From contig NZ_CP063356.1 of the NCBI RefSeq assembly GCF_001866075.3, positions 2,098,164-2,162,163 of the forward strand: a stretch of DNA of 64,000 bases, given 5' to 3'. This DNA comes from Anaerobacillus isosaccharinicus (GTDB lineage Bacteria; Bacillota; Bacilli; Bacillales; Anaerobacillaceae). Made by a program: the position numbers and the translations under genes. Every line of letters begins with the position of its first letter. The stretch's first letter is position 1. The notes beneath the pieces are model-generated. The model saw only the letters and a list, made by a program, of their open reading frames with translations. It was not told where the DNA came from and did no database searches. Shown in pieces: positions 37,368 to 45,742 of the stretch.

Positions 37368-37394
37368 AACACCTTATATAAAGGTGTATTTTTT
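37368..37394 (+). terminator. terminator hairpin duplicated by the IS
   Basis: ACACCTT and AAGGTGT with a short AT loop, then ATTTTTT. This is the right copy of the 21-bp duplicated target. The left copy (35638-35658) lost its T-run. Confidence 0.75.
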
Positions 37395-37416
37395 ATGAAG
37401 AAAAGGGGGTTAGTCG

Positions 37417-37596
37417 GTGGAATGGTTATCGACAATCGCGGAACAATACGGCTTATTTGTTGTAGCAGTGGTTTACATCATATGGGATGGCCGAGAAAGA
37501 GAAGGTAAGTACATTAAGGTCATTGATAAATTCGGTGACAGTTATTAGAAAATCGAGAGTGACGTTGAAAAAATAAAAGATAAATTATGGGGGTAG
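37417..37596 (+). pseudogene. BhlA/UviB-type holin-like protein with internal TAG
   Basis: GTG 37417 reads VEWLSTIAEQYGLFVVAVVY and IIWDGREREGKYIKVIDKF, then a TAG at 37546-37548, and continues KIESDVEKIKDKLWG to TAG at 37596. BhlA/UviB proteins have one N-terminal transmembrane helix and a charged tail, exactly as here, at 59 aa. The nonsense codon probably replaces Gln (CAG). Confidence 0.75.
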
Positions 37597-37601
37597 GTAG
37601 T

Positions 37602-37874
37602 ATGGAATTCAATGAATTTTTAAGTTTAATAGTCAGTGAAGCATATGTAGTCATTCCAGTTTTATTAATCTTGGGGACATTACTCAAGCAAACGCCTAAC
37701 GTAAATGATTGGCTCATTCCCTACATCCTATTAATAGTCGGTGTAGGGTTTTCTATTGCTCTTTTAGGAACCCAAGTTAGTTCGATTATCCAGGGAGTTT
37801 TAGTGACAGGTGCAGCAGTTTTTTCTCACCAGTTGTTTAAACAGTATAAGGAAAAAGAAGGTGATGATAAATGA
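37602..37874 (+). CDS. phage holin
   Basis: A 90-aa protein from ATG 37602 (MEFNEFLSLIVSEAYVVIPV) with three hydrophobic helices and a Lys/Glu tail (HQLFKQYKEKEGDDK). This fits the Phage_holin_5 families. It precedes the amidase gene by a 4-nt overlap, the standard lysis cassette. The upstream in-frame ATG at 37587 lies inside the ribosome-site region and is not preferred. Confidence 0.8.
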   Translation: MEFNEFLSLIVSEAYVVIPVLLILGTLLKQTPNVNDWLIPYILLIVGVGFSIALLGTQVSSIIQGVLVTGAAVFSHQLFKQYKEKEGDDK

Positions 37875-38752
37875 CCATTGTCATTCAGGACATTCGTAGT
37901 CAAACACCTAAACGATCAACTACTAGGTCTGAAACAAACATTAATAAAGTTGTTCGTCACCATTCAGCGACAACAAGTGGTGACTTTTGGATATTTTGGA
38001 ATGGTCGATGGGTAAAACTTGGGTGGATCGTAGGGGGTTATCACGAAATAATTTTACCTGATGGTACAGTCCAACTTTGCTATGACCCTAATATGATTAC
38101 TAATGGAGTTGCTGGGCATAACAGTAGATCTTATCATATCTGTGTAGTTGGCAATGGGAAGTTTACTCCAGTGCAAGAAAAAGCGTGGGAAGAACGTTGT
38201 AGACTAGCCATGAAGCGATTTAACTTAAAACCTTCTGATGTTGTTGGACATGGAGAATTAACACCTTCAGCGTGCCCAGGTATAAACATGAATACTGTCA
38301 GAAGTCGATTAGGAAAAGTTAACCCAATAGAGCCAACATTCTTTAGTAATGCATTTGGCCGTGATTGTTCACGCTTTGTTTGTAAGGGAGCGAAAGTCAA
38401 AGAACTGCAAGAGAAATTATTATTGCTTGGTGAGAAACTACCTCGTTTTGGTGCTGACAGCGACTTCGGTAAGGAAACTGAGGATGGAATAAAAACATTT
38501 CAAGCTCGTCACGATCTAGTGGTAGATGGTATTGCTGGACCGACAACTTTAAATAAAATTGAGGAGTTGATCAAATTGAGTAATAAGGGACCATTTCCAG
38601 ATGTATCTACAGATCATTGGGCATCTAAAGAAATTGAAACAGTAAAAGAAGCAGGTATCATGAATGGGTTTGCAGATGGCACATTTAAGCCTAATGAGCC
38701 AGTCACTAGAGCGCAGCTGGCAACAGTAGCAGCCAATTTATTAAAGAAATGA
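37871..38752 (+). CDS. phage endolysin: N-acetylmuramoyl-L-alanine amidase with PG-binding and SLH domains
   Basis: A 293-aa protein. Amidase_2 domain (about 25-145) with zinc ligands in VVRHHSATTSGDFW, YHICVVGNGKFTP and ELTPSACPGINM. A PG_binding_1 repeat (about 175-225, VKELQEKLLLLGEKLPRFG) follows, then one SLH motif (about 240-290, WASKEIETVKEAGIMNGFAD). The SLH domain implies anchoring to a pyruvylated secondary cell-wall polymer. ATG at 37871 overlaps the holin stop. Intact. Confidence 0.9.
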   Translation: MTIVIQDIRSQTPKRSTTRSETNINKVVRHHSATTSGDFWIFWNGRWVKLGWIVGGYHEIILPDGTVQLCYDPNMITNGVAGHNSRSYHICVVGNGKFTPVQEKAWEERCRLAMKRFNLKPSDVVGHGELTPSACPGINMNTVRSRLGKVNPIEPTFFSNAFGRDCSRFVCKGAKVKELQEKLLLLGEKLPRFGADSDFGKETEDGIKTFQARHDLVVDGIAGPTTLNKIEELIKLSNKGPFPDVSTDHWASKEIETVKEAGIMNGFADGTFKPNEPVTRAQLATVAANLLKK

Positions 38753-38756
38753 GCTA

Positions 38757-38784
38757 AAGCCCATCACTTAATTGTGGTGGGCTT
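38757..38784. terminator. bidirectional terminator after the lysis cassette
   Basis: AAGCCCATCAC pairs with GTGGTGGGCTT. It lies between the rightward late genes and the leftward small genes. Confidence 0.85.
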
Positions 38785-38791
38785 ATTAAAA

Positions 38792-38953
38792 TTAAATTCC
38801 CCATAATCTCGTAGGATCTAGAGGCGTATATATTTTATCACCGTGAATTTCTCGATGGATTAAAGGGTGTTTAAACCTTTCACTTAAAGACACTTCAACC
38901 TCCTTCTTTTTGGCTCTCTTTTTTGGGGTTTTGTATTGAAATAAATCCTCCAT
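38792..38953 (-). CDS. 53-aa phage protein, unknown
   Basis: ATG at 38953 follows a GGAGG site; the frame is open further upstream but has no better start. It reads MEDLFQYKTPKKRAKKKEVE and LIHREIHGDKIYTPLDPTRL, a basic short protein that might bind nucleic acid. It ends at the terminator shared with the lysin. No family is recognised. Confidence 0.55.
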   Translation of the reverse strand: MEDLFQYKTPKKRAKKKEVEVSLSERFKHPLIHREIHGDKIYTPLDPTRLWGI

Positions 38954-39049
38954 AATAATCCTCCTACAATAGTGAAATCCAAACCACAAAGATATATTTT
39001 ACAGGAAATGTAAAGAATATACAGCTTAGTAAATGGAATATAAAAGGGC

Positions 39050-39259
39050 TTAACGAGGGGTTTTTCCTTTGTATTCCCACATGCTATTTTCAACACGCGA
39101 CTTCCAGATCTTCCTCATATAAGCTTTCAATTCGTCTGGAGCTTCCTCGCTCTGTAAATACTCCAAATCAAAATTCATTAATCTTGCATTCTTAAAATCC
39201 ATTAGTGTAATGATTTTTACTCCACGTTGGCTACTATAGTACATAAATTTATATGACAT
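39050..39259 (-). CDS. 69-aa phage protein, unknown
   Basis: ATG 39259 after GAGGAAG reads MSYKFMYYSSQRGVKIITLM and LKAYMRKIWKSRVENSMWE to the stop at 39050. It overlaps the end of the HIRAN gene by 11 nt, so the two form a transcription unit. No domain is recognised. Confidence 0.55.
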   Translation of the reverse strand: MSYKFMYYSSQRGVKIITLMDFKNARLMNFDLEYLQSEEAPDELKAYMRKIWKSRVENSMWEYKGKTPR

Positions 39260-39686
39260 TAACTTCCTCAATCTTATTCAACACGAAAATGACAATATCA
39301 CAACCTAGTGCCGAATTATCATCATAATCCTCAAATTCCCTTACAGCTTTCAGATAGGCTTTTACTTCGTGTCCTTTATCCATTAGTACAGCAATTTTTT
39401 TAGCTTCGATTGCTCTAATATAACCAATGTGTTTTTTCTTCAAAATAACCTTAATTGCATTCTTATCATGAAAGTTTGTTGGTTCACGCTCAAGAACTAT
39501 TTCTTTGTTTCTAACAGGTTTATAGATTGCTAAAATATCTTAAATTGATTTACCTCTGTCATTTACTTTTGTTACACCATCGACAACAGTTAAGAGTTTA
39601 CTTTTGATCTTTGCCTCGTCAATTTCAAATCTTTCTTCATCAGAAATATTTAAGAATGTTTTTCTTAAGAACTTTTTGAACGACAT
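39249..39686 (-). pseudogene. HIRAN-domain protein with internal TAA
   Basis: ATG 39686 after GGAGG reads MSFKKFLRKTFLNISDEERF to GKSI, then a TAA at 39540-39542 on the minus strand, and continues DILAIYKPVRNKEIVLERE, NFHDKNAIKVILKKKHIGYI and EAKKIAVLMDKGHEVKAYL. The second part has the full HIRAN pattern (DNA end/nick binding). Repairing one codon gives a 145-aa protein. The stop probably replaces Gln. Confidence 0.75.
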
Positions 39687-39755
39687 AAAGATGACCTCCA
39701 GATCTAATTTTTACCATTATTGTATATCGAAGGTCGAGTGATTTCTACATAATTC

Positions 39756-39983
39756 TTACATTTTCCAAAAATCATCATAATCAATATCCTTTCCAGTGAG
39801 CCTTCTTAAGGTTTTAATTAATTTATTTGCATTCCTAGCTGATGGTGTAAAAGCATCTCCTTGGCAAAGCTTGCTAATAGTTGTTCTATTGACATTACTC
39901 TCTCTAACTAGTTCTTGTTGTTTTATTTCATTCTCATCTAAAAACCTACCAAATTTAGAGCGAGGCTTTCCTAATCCAAACAT
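39756..39983 (-). CDS. XRE-family helix-turn-helix regulator, phage
   Basis: A 75-aa protein, LGKPRSKFGRFLDENEIKQ, then ELVRESNVNRTTISKLCQGD, a helix-turn-helix of the Xre/Cro fold. ATG at 39983 follows AAGGAAG; a GTG two codons upstream is possible. It precedes the HIRAN unit and may regulate it. From 39990 to 40163 nothing is seen. Confidence 0.75.
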   Translation of the reverse strand: MFGLGKPRSKFGRFLDENEIKQQELVRESNVNRTTISKLCQGDAFTPSARNANKLIKTLRRLTGKDIDYDDFWKM

Positions 39984-40163
39984 AAACACACTTCCTTTTT
40001 AATCACTTTTGTTAGTAGTTTGGCCAAAATTTTTTTTATATAAACTTCATGAATTCAGGAATATTGGACAAGCGGTACTTAATATCTTTTAGCAAAGGTT
40101 AAAAAGTATACAGTACGTAACACCTAAACTATAAGATTGGCTGTCTAAGTATTACGTACGGAA

Positions 40164-42048
40164 ATAGACTCTCGGAATAAATGATGAGTTTATCGAAGAT
40201 TTGTAAAAAATTTACTGGGAATTTCATTAACAGGACAGCAAAGTGATGTGTTTTCATAGTGTTTTCAAAAAAGTGTATACCAAATAAGCCTACGGCTGCT
40301 ATTTTTTAAAAATGACTAGGCGCTCTTAGAAAAGATGATTTCTTGGATGTTCAAAGTCTCTTTCTGACTACTGTACCAAGCATCTATGTGTTGACACATC
40401 ATGATTGAATATAAGCGGACATACCACATTTTTGTAGAGCGATGACGCCCAGATTCTAAGTGATAGTCGACTTTTTCTCTTTTGTTCGAACGTTCAACTG
40501 AAGTTCTTCGTTTATAAATCAGTTTCCACTTTTCAGAAGACCTCGGTGTTTTAGTGAACAGACGAAGATTATCTTGCTTAAACGTATGAAATGTCCGGCC
40601 ATACTTCGCTTTAGAACACGGAGTGGAACATGTATTTTTTGTTCCGCAAGCTAGTGGACAACGCCACTTTTGGCGGTTTTGAGATTTGTCAAACCCATTG
40701 GGTTTCATTTCCATTCCAATTGGACAAATAGGAACGCCTAGGGGAGAAATCTGAATATCACTTTGCGTACTGAAGTTTTTCTTTGTTCGAACATTAAGAT
40801 CAATAAATGGTTCCACATTATGATGGTCCAGTAATTCGTAAATCGGTTCTGCATCATGTGCGGCATCGAGAAGGATTTTATCAATTGTGCCCAAGGTGTA
40901 CCGTTGCGAAAATTCAATTGAACCAACCACTAGGCTGACTGAATCATGCCGGGAAGCAGGATGCAGCCGTGGATATAGCGGCAAGTCGTATTGGCTATCG
41001 CTAGTGGATATCATGTAGAGATGATATCCGTTGAAGTACCTCTCCCTTGAACTATCCCAACCTGAGTCGATGTCAGGTTGAGAATATCGACGAGGATGAG
41101 TACAATTCGTTAGTCCTTGGGCACTACAATCACAAATAGGTTTGCTCCTTGGGTATCTCGCTGTTTCCACGGGTGTCCCATCTCCAACAACACCAAGGGA
41201 ATGGGGATCCCCAAGCAAACCCAATCTCGCTGAAACTTCAAGAAATTGAGATTGAAAAAACGCGTATAATTGATCTCCCGGCAATTGTTTTTGTTTTGAG
41301 CCATTGCGTAAATGACGATCCACTAATTTTCTAATAATACCAGGGTTTCTAGGAGTTGCTTTTTCACCCTTTTTCGGTTTTTTCTTCTTCTTCTTTTTTC
41401 GTTTGAGCTTAATAAAAGGTTTTACATTAGCCTTCTCAAAACCTGATAGCCGTCTGAAGAAGTCATAAAAAGTACCGACACCTGGAACATCCCCAGGTTC
41501 AAAGCCGCTAAGGATCGTGTAAAGAGGAACACGATGGAGTTGGTTCACCCATTCTGTAATACTCAGGGTCGGACTTGTCAATAAACACAAAAGATAAGAG
41601 CGAAGCATGGAAGCAGGATCACGTGGCTCAGGACCTTTAACTGAATATGAATCATGAAGCCACGTAGTGGTAAACGAAAGATCCGTGATCCATAACTTCG
41701 AGATAATAGTCCAATCTTTTTGTACGAGAGTCAGTATACCGCCTGAGTAATGAGTATTTAATTGGTCTAAAACGAAGTTTTGATATGAGATATGTGGTAT
41801 TAGCGCAGGTTTCATTTAAATCCCCCATTTCACCGTATTGTTAGGAAGTCAATTCCTCCTCGGCGATTATTGGGGTTCCACTAAAAAGTCAAGTGTTTTT
41901 TTAGTTTTTTTATGATATTTTTCAACAATTAATTTCCAATTGAAGAAGAAAACTAAAGTAAAAATCCCACCTAGAAATAGGAGGGATACAAATAAATTGG
42001 TTCAAGAAAACCTTGAGCCACAAGGCTCGGCAAATGCCGAGAGTCTAT
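40164..42048 (-). mobile_element. 1.9-kb insertion sequence, copy 3
   Basis: 1885 bp with the same 12-bp terminal repeats as copies 1 and 2. It is flanked by a perfect 4-bp duplication GGAA (40160-40163 and 42049-42052), which fixes the target duplication size for this element. It is inserted 22 bp upstream of the ParM-like start. Confidence 0.95.
40316..41815 (-). CDS. DDE transposase, IS copy 3
   Basis: 499 aa. It begins MKPAL like copy 1 but carries FKQDNL, LESGRH and FSKSA like copy 2, so it is a mosaic of the two. Intact, with ATG at 41815 after GGGGG. Confidence 0.9.
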   Translation of the reverse strand: MKPALIPHISYQNFVLDQLNTHYSGGILTLVQKDWTIISKLWITDLSFTTTWLHDSYSVKGPEPRDPASMLRSYLLCLLTSPTLSITEWVNQLHRVPLYTILSGFEPGDVPGVGTFYDFFRRLSGFEKANVKPFIKLKRKKKKKKKPKKGEKATPRNPGIIRKLVDRHLRNGSKQKQLPGDQLYAFFQSQFLEVSARLGLLGDPHSLGVVGDGTPVETARYPRSKPICDCSAQGLTNCTHPRRYSQPDIDSGWDSSRERYFNGYHLYMISTSDSQYDLPLYPRLHPASRHDSVSLVVGSIEFSQRYTLGTIDKILLDAAHDAEPIYELLDHHNVEPFIDLNVRTKKNFSTQSDIQISPLGVPICPIGMEMKPNGFDKSQNRQKWRCPLACGTKNTCSTPCSKAKYGRTFHTFKQDNLRLFTKTPRSSEKWKLIYKRRTSVERSNKREKVDYHLESGRHRSTKMWYVRLYSIMMCQHIDAWYSSQKETLNIQEIIFSKSA

Positions 42049-42070
42049 GGAATAATAAGGAGGAATTGCA

Positions 42071-42864
42071 ATGAATATTGTAGGTGGAGATTTTGGAAGA
42101 AGGAACGTTAAAATTTTTACTGGACAGAAGATGTTTCATTTTTCATCAGTAGTTGGCGAAGCTAGGGAACGTAATTTAGATAACGGCTATGTTAGAGGAG
42201 ATTTAGAAGTACAATTTGAAGGTGAAAAATATTATGTCGGTGATCTTGCTGAACGAGAAAGTGATTTTAGACGATATATGATGACAAAACATAAACATCA
42301 TGATGACACTAAACTTTTAGCTTTAACAGCATTGCACCAGGCGGGTGTCACTGAAGTAAGATTGATCACAGGCTTACCGGTTAATAGCCACAAAGAAGAA
42401 AACAAAAAGAAATTAAAGCAGCTGCTGCAAGATAGACATGAAATCACAGTTAATGGAGAAAAGAAAACGATAATAATAATGTCAGTCGATATAACTGTAG
42501 AAGGTGGGCTGCCTTTTGGAGCAAACCCCAGGATGGATTGATCAGGGTTGTGGATGGGGGCAGCAAGACGATTAATTATGTTACTTTAAAAAATCGCCGT
42601 TACGTGGATCGAGAGTCGGGTACACTTGATTTTGGTTTCGAAACGAATAAAAGCACCAATGATAAACAGTTAGTCGCTCGAATTGCTGGGGAACTAGGCA
42701 AGAAGTGGGAAGTTGAGGATGTTATTTGGACAGTTGGAGGTAAAGCTTCAGTATTAGCTGACTATCTGCAGCCTTATTTTGAAAATGTTGCTCCTATGCC
42801 TAACGCTCTTTATGCTAACGCCATGGGTTATTACAAGATGGGTAGAGTGATCTACAGTGTTTAA
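42071..42864 (+). pseudogene. ParM/StbA-like actin-fold partition ATPase, frameshifted
   Basis: ATG 42071 after GGAGG reads MNIVGGDFGRRNVKIFTG (phosphate-1 loop) to VDITVEGG near 42506, where a G-run of three (probably four originally) shifts frame. The other frame then continues IRVVDGGSKTINYVTLKNRR (phosphate-2) and VIWTVGGKASVLADYLQP (adenosine loop) to 42864. Restored, it would be about 264 aa, short but typical of phage/plasmid ParM-like proteins. It would segregate a low-copy replicon. Confidence 0.8.
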
Positions 42865-43084
42865 ACGGCAGCCCATATCATTTAACCTTGATTGTCCACA
42901 CCAAAAAGAGCTCTATGATTGGTGTAAGAGCAATAGCGCGAATTTTTCTGGTTTCGTAAAGAATGTCCTATTTCTCTATAAACAATCGCAGAATAATTTT
43001 TCAGATGAAATAGTTCCGCAAAAAAGAATAGTCGAAGTTAATGAGGGACCGGAAGAATTAAATGTAATTTCAGATATGTTTTGA
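42857..43084 (+). CDS. ParR-like ribbon-helix-helix adaptor
   Basis: A 75-aa protein starting with GTG at 42857, overlapping the ParM-like gene by 8 nt. MFKRQPISFNLDCPHQKELY, then SNSANFSGFVKNVLFLYKQS, fits a ribbon-helix-helix: a beta strand and two helices. Actin-like ParM systems have their centromere-binding ParR encoded directly downstream, so this is the natural candidate. The assignment is by context and fold rather than strong sequence similarity. Confidence 0.6.
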   Translation: MFKRQPISFNLDCPHQKELYDWCKSNSANFSGFVKNVLFLYKQSQNNFSDEIVPQKRIVEVNEGPEELNVISDMF

Positions 43085-43171
43085 CCTCTCCCCTTCCTGA
43101 CCTATTGACCCGTTGACCCAATGACCCAGAGTTATTTGATAAAAAAGAGGGAGTAAAGGAGAGAAGAGACC

Positions 43172-43639
43172 TTGAATATTAATCCAATGTTTAATTCTCA
43201 ACCCAAGAGCGCCGTTAAAGAAAAATCGGAAACCTCTAAACCTAGAAAACAACGATCGGATAAAAAACACGATATTAAGATAGTAGTTTCAAAGGTTGAT
43301 AAACGCAGAGTTTTATACAATTCTAGGTTAAGAGGTTTGTCCGAAAAGAAATACTGTACGGAGCTTGTCAGAAAAGCTTTTGAATATAATTATGAGTTTT
43401 ATGAAGTTGATTATCCTGAAAGTAATTTGACAGTCCACATTAACCCTGACGCTGAGTTATACACAGAAATTGTTAATAAGTCTGTGGATTGGCAATGTAG
43501 CATTAGAAGAGCAGCATTCAAAATCTTTAGAGAAGCAATCAGACTAGAAAGCGAGGAGATCAAAATTGAAGGCTTACAGCAAAAAAAATCTACTACAAAA
43601 ATCTACGGATATGAAAACAACCTGGTTAAATATTATTAA
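43172..43639 (+). CDS. hypothetical basic protein (RHH-like) of the partition/replication region
   Basis: TTG at 43172 follows GGAGAGAAGAG. The 155-aa product has a disordered basic N-terminus (AVKEKSETSKPRKQRSDKKH), then IKIVVSKVDKRRVLYNSRLR and GLSEKKYCTELVRKAFEYNY, resembling a ribbon-helix-helix pair. Function is unknown; its place beside the ParM/ParR-like pair suggests DNA binding in partition or replication. Confidence 0.6.
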   Translation: MNINPMFNSQPKSAVKEKSETSKPRKQRSDKKHDIKIVVSKVDKRRVLYNSRLRGLSEKKYCTELVRKAFEYNYEFYEVDYPESNLTVHINPDAELYTEIVNKSVDWQCSIRRAAFKIFREAIRLESEEIKIEGLQQKKSTTKIYGYENNLVKYY

Positions 43640-44150
43640 TTATTCAAGCGTATTTTTAGACTTAACCATTCCGAAAAGTACTTACTTCAGGATGAAAATC
43701 TTATGTGAGGATATAAGTGAGTTGAGTGGATCTATCTTTCCACAGCAAAAAATGCTCGACTTACTTTGGTATGATTTTATTAATCAAATAAAACGGGTAC
43801 CTAATTTTAATTTAATTTACGATATGCTACTGGAACGTGAAACGAAAACAATGGTAACGACCAGAGAAGTAATTCAAGAACGTAAAAACACTTTCACTTT
43901 TTTTGAGAATGAGCAGCTTGTGGTTCAGAAAGCAATTAAGACAAACGAGTCAATGAACTTCACTTATCGCATAAACCGTAAACAAGCTTTAAGAGGAGAA
44001 GTGTTTGTTGCTGATATGAGCCAAGTGCAACCTAATCACCATATTACATTGGAAAGAGTTCTGGAGATCATCTACTGTGATTTTATTGAGAAGTATAAGC
44101 AAGGAGATGCAGAGAAGATTGTGGGGGAGATAGTGGAAGCGATAAGCTAA
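43566..44150 (+). CDS. hypothetical protein, phage/plasmid
   Basis: TTG at 43566 follows GAGGAGATCAAAA and overlaps the previous gene by 74 nt in another frame. It encodes 194 aa: MKAYSKKNLLQKSTDMKTTW, STYFRMKILCEDISELSGSI, then KTNESMNFTYRINRKQALRG. It is soluble and helical, with no motif recognised. A terminator follows directly. The last gene of the ParM-like unit. Confidence 0.6.
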   Translation: MKAYSKKNLLQKSTDMKTTWLNIINYSSVFLDLTIPKSTYFRMKILCEDISELSGSIFPQQKMLDLLWYDFINQIKRVPNFNLIYDMLLERETKTMVTTREVIQERKNTFTFFENEQLVVQKAIKTNESMNFTYRINRKQALRGEVFVADMSQVQPNHHITLERVLEIIYCDFIEKYKQGDAEKIVGEIVEAIS

Positions 44151-44151
44151 A

Positions 44152-44186
44152 GGGGGGCATTATTTTTGCCCACTATTTGCCCCCCT
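44152..44186 (+). terminator. terminator after the ParM-like unit
   Basis: GGGGGGCA pairs with TGCCCCCC, followed by AAGTTTTTT. From 44190 to 44430 I see no gene. Confidence 0.75.
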
Positions 44187-44435
44187 AAGTTTTTTAAAAT
44201 ATTATTTGTTATTGCTATTATTTTTGTAAAAGCCTTATTAAATCAAGGTTTTCAATATAACATTTTGTGTTATTTTGACTAAAAATAATCAAGTTCGAGA
44301 TGGAAGGTAGTATTGGTTAAAAAAGAAAAGACCTTTATATATCAAGGGTTTTAGAGGTTTTTATGAAGTGTAAAATCGCAGGCGTGCCGATTTCATGCCG
44401 ATTTGATTTTATCTTTGAGTGTAGGAGGCGAACTT

Positions 44436-44849
44436 TTAAAGTTCGTCTTCTTCTATTTTTTCAGTAATATTAAGATAAGTATCTGCTGTTGTTCTTATTG
44501 TTTGGTGTCCTAATTTATCCGATACATATTTTATATTGCTCTAGCTTCAAGCATAAGAACCACAGGTGTATGCCTGTTATGGAGAGCTCCTCATAATCTA
44601 CAACTCCACATAATGGCGAAGGTCATGAATACGAAGGTCTTTAAAAACCTTTTTAAAATGCTTTGATAATGAAATAATTGTAACTTTTCCGTTTTTTGCA
44701 GAGATTATAGGAATGTTTGTATTAATGTCACTGATGTTGTTATTTGCTTCATTAATTCCTGATGTTCTTGCTGGAATATTGTCTATAAAGTAACGAGTGA
44801 AATTAGGTGGAGTTATTTGGTTTGTTTTTTCTTCAATTTTTTGTGTCAT
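44436..44849 (-). pseudogene. tyrosine integrase, 3' fragment with frameshift
   Basis: One frame ends KVFKDLRIHDLRHYVEL, carrying the catalytic HDLRH box. The downstream frame reads ALHNRHTPVVLMLEARA, then, after another shift, KYVSDKLGHQTIRTTADTYL to TAA at 44436, with the second catalytic His and the nucleophile Tyr. The N-terminal arm and core-binding domains are absent. It is probably the integrase of the prophage, inactivated. From 44850 to 45160 I see only AT-rich sequence with a repeated CTATATAGTTTTAATTTA motif. Confidence 0.75.
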
Positions 44850-45162
44850 AAGATAACATTGTGAGGGATTTCAGAAAACACCCTTTTTTGGATAGTAGTG
44901 ATTTTTTCTCTGTTATAGCTCCAATATTTACTTTTGAAATAAACGATAAGAGATTGATTTGCGTTATCATATGTAAAACTGCTTTTATTGGTATAAATTC
45001 AAACACGCTTGTCCAATTTCAGAAAGCGTGTCTTAGTTGTGTGTTTATATAGTAAATTAAAATAAAATTGGGTCTTATTTGCTATATAGTTTTAATTTAC
45101 TATATAGGAGTTTTTTCTATACAGTCTTGTTCACTGTATAGTTTTAATTTATTAAATTGCTA

Positions 45163-45576
45163 TTACTTCCCTTTTTTCCTCTGCTCAGCCTTATGTAAGA
45201 CAAACTCAAAATGCTTAATTACATCTTCTACTTCCTCACGGTTTAAGTGCTTCCATTTCTCGTAATCATAGAACCCAGCGTCTTTAACACCCAGCTTCTC
45301 GAAATGTTCGTTTAGGTATGAGATTGGATCGTAGGTCTCTTCAGTATTTTTATTTAATTCATTATTAGTTGGGTTACTGGTTTCTCCTAGTATGTAAGCG
45401 GGAGAAACTCCGTATTTATTTGAGAGTCTTCGTATTGATTCAATCGATGGTTCATTTCTCCCTTGTTCATAATAGCCGTATGCACTTTCAGATACCCCTA
45501 AAAACATACCGACGTCTTTTTGGGTAAGTTTATATTTCTTTCTTAGCTCTCTTAACCGATCCTTTAAATCAGCCAT
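45163..45576 (-). CDS. phage-type XRE repressor (cI-like)
   Basis: A 137-aa protein with an N-terminal helix-turn-helix (residues 5-60: LRELRKKYKLTQKDVGMFLG, VSESAYGYYEQGRNEPS) and a C-terminal acidic helical domain (YLNEHFEKLGVKDAGFYDY) for dimerisation. It lacks a LexA-like protease domain. It is divergent from the Cro-like gene, with operator repeats between. The lysogeny repressor role is inference from layout. Confidence 0.85.
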   Translation of the reverse strand: MADLKDRLRELRKKYKLTQKDVGMFLGVSESAYGYYEQGRNEPSIESIRRLSNKYGVSPAYILGETSNPTNNELNKNTEETYDPISYLNEHFEKLGVKDAGFYDYEKWKHLNREEVEDVIKHFEFVLHKAEQRKKGK

Positions 45577-45616
45577 TTATATACACTTCCCCCGTAAAAA
45601 TTAATATAATAATTAT

Positions 45617-45728
45617 ACAACTATCGGTTGGGTAAATAAATTAATTGAAATAAATGCAACAAAAAATTGTAAATTGGTATTGACTAAACAACAACATGTT
45701 GGTTACACTAAAAACAACAAAAGGTTGG
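45617..45728. promoter_or_regulatory. operator region of the lysogeny switch
   Basis: Three 15-bp ACAAC-N5-GTTGG sites occur: 45617-45631, 45688-45702 and 45714-45728. A fourth (ACAAC-N5-GTTGT) lies at 45959-45973 at the end of the cro-like gene. The middle site sits between a -35 TTGACT (45680-45685) and -10 TACACT (45704-45709) that would drive the cro-like gene. The dyad spacing suits a Xre dimer. Confidence 0.75.
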
Positions 45729-45742
45729 GTGGTGAAAAACAG

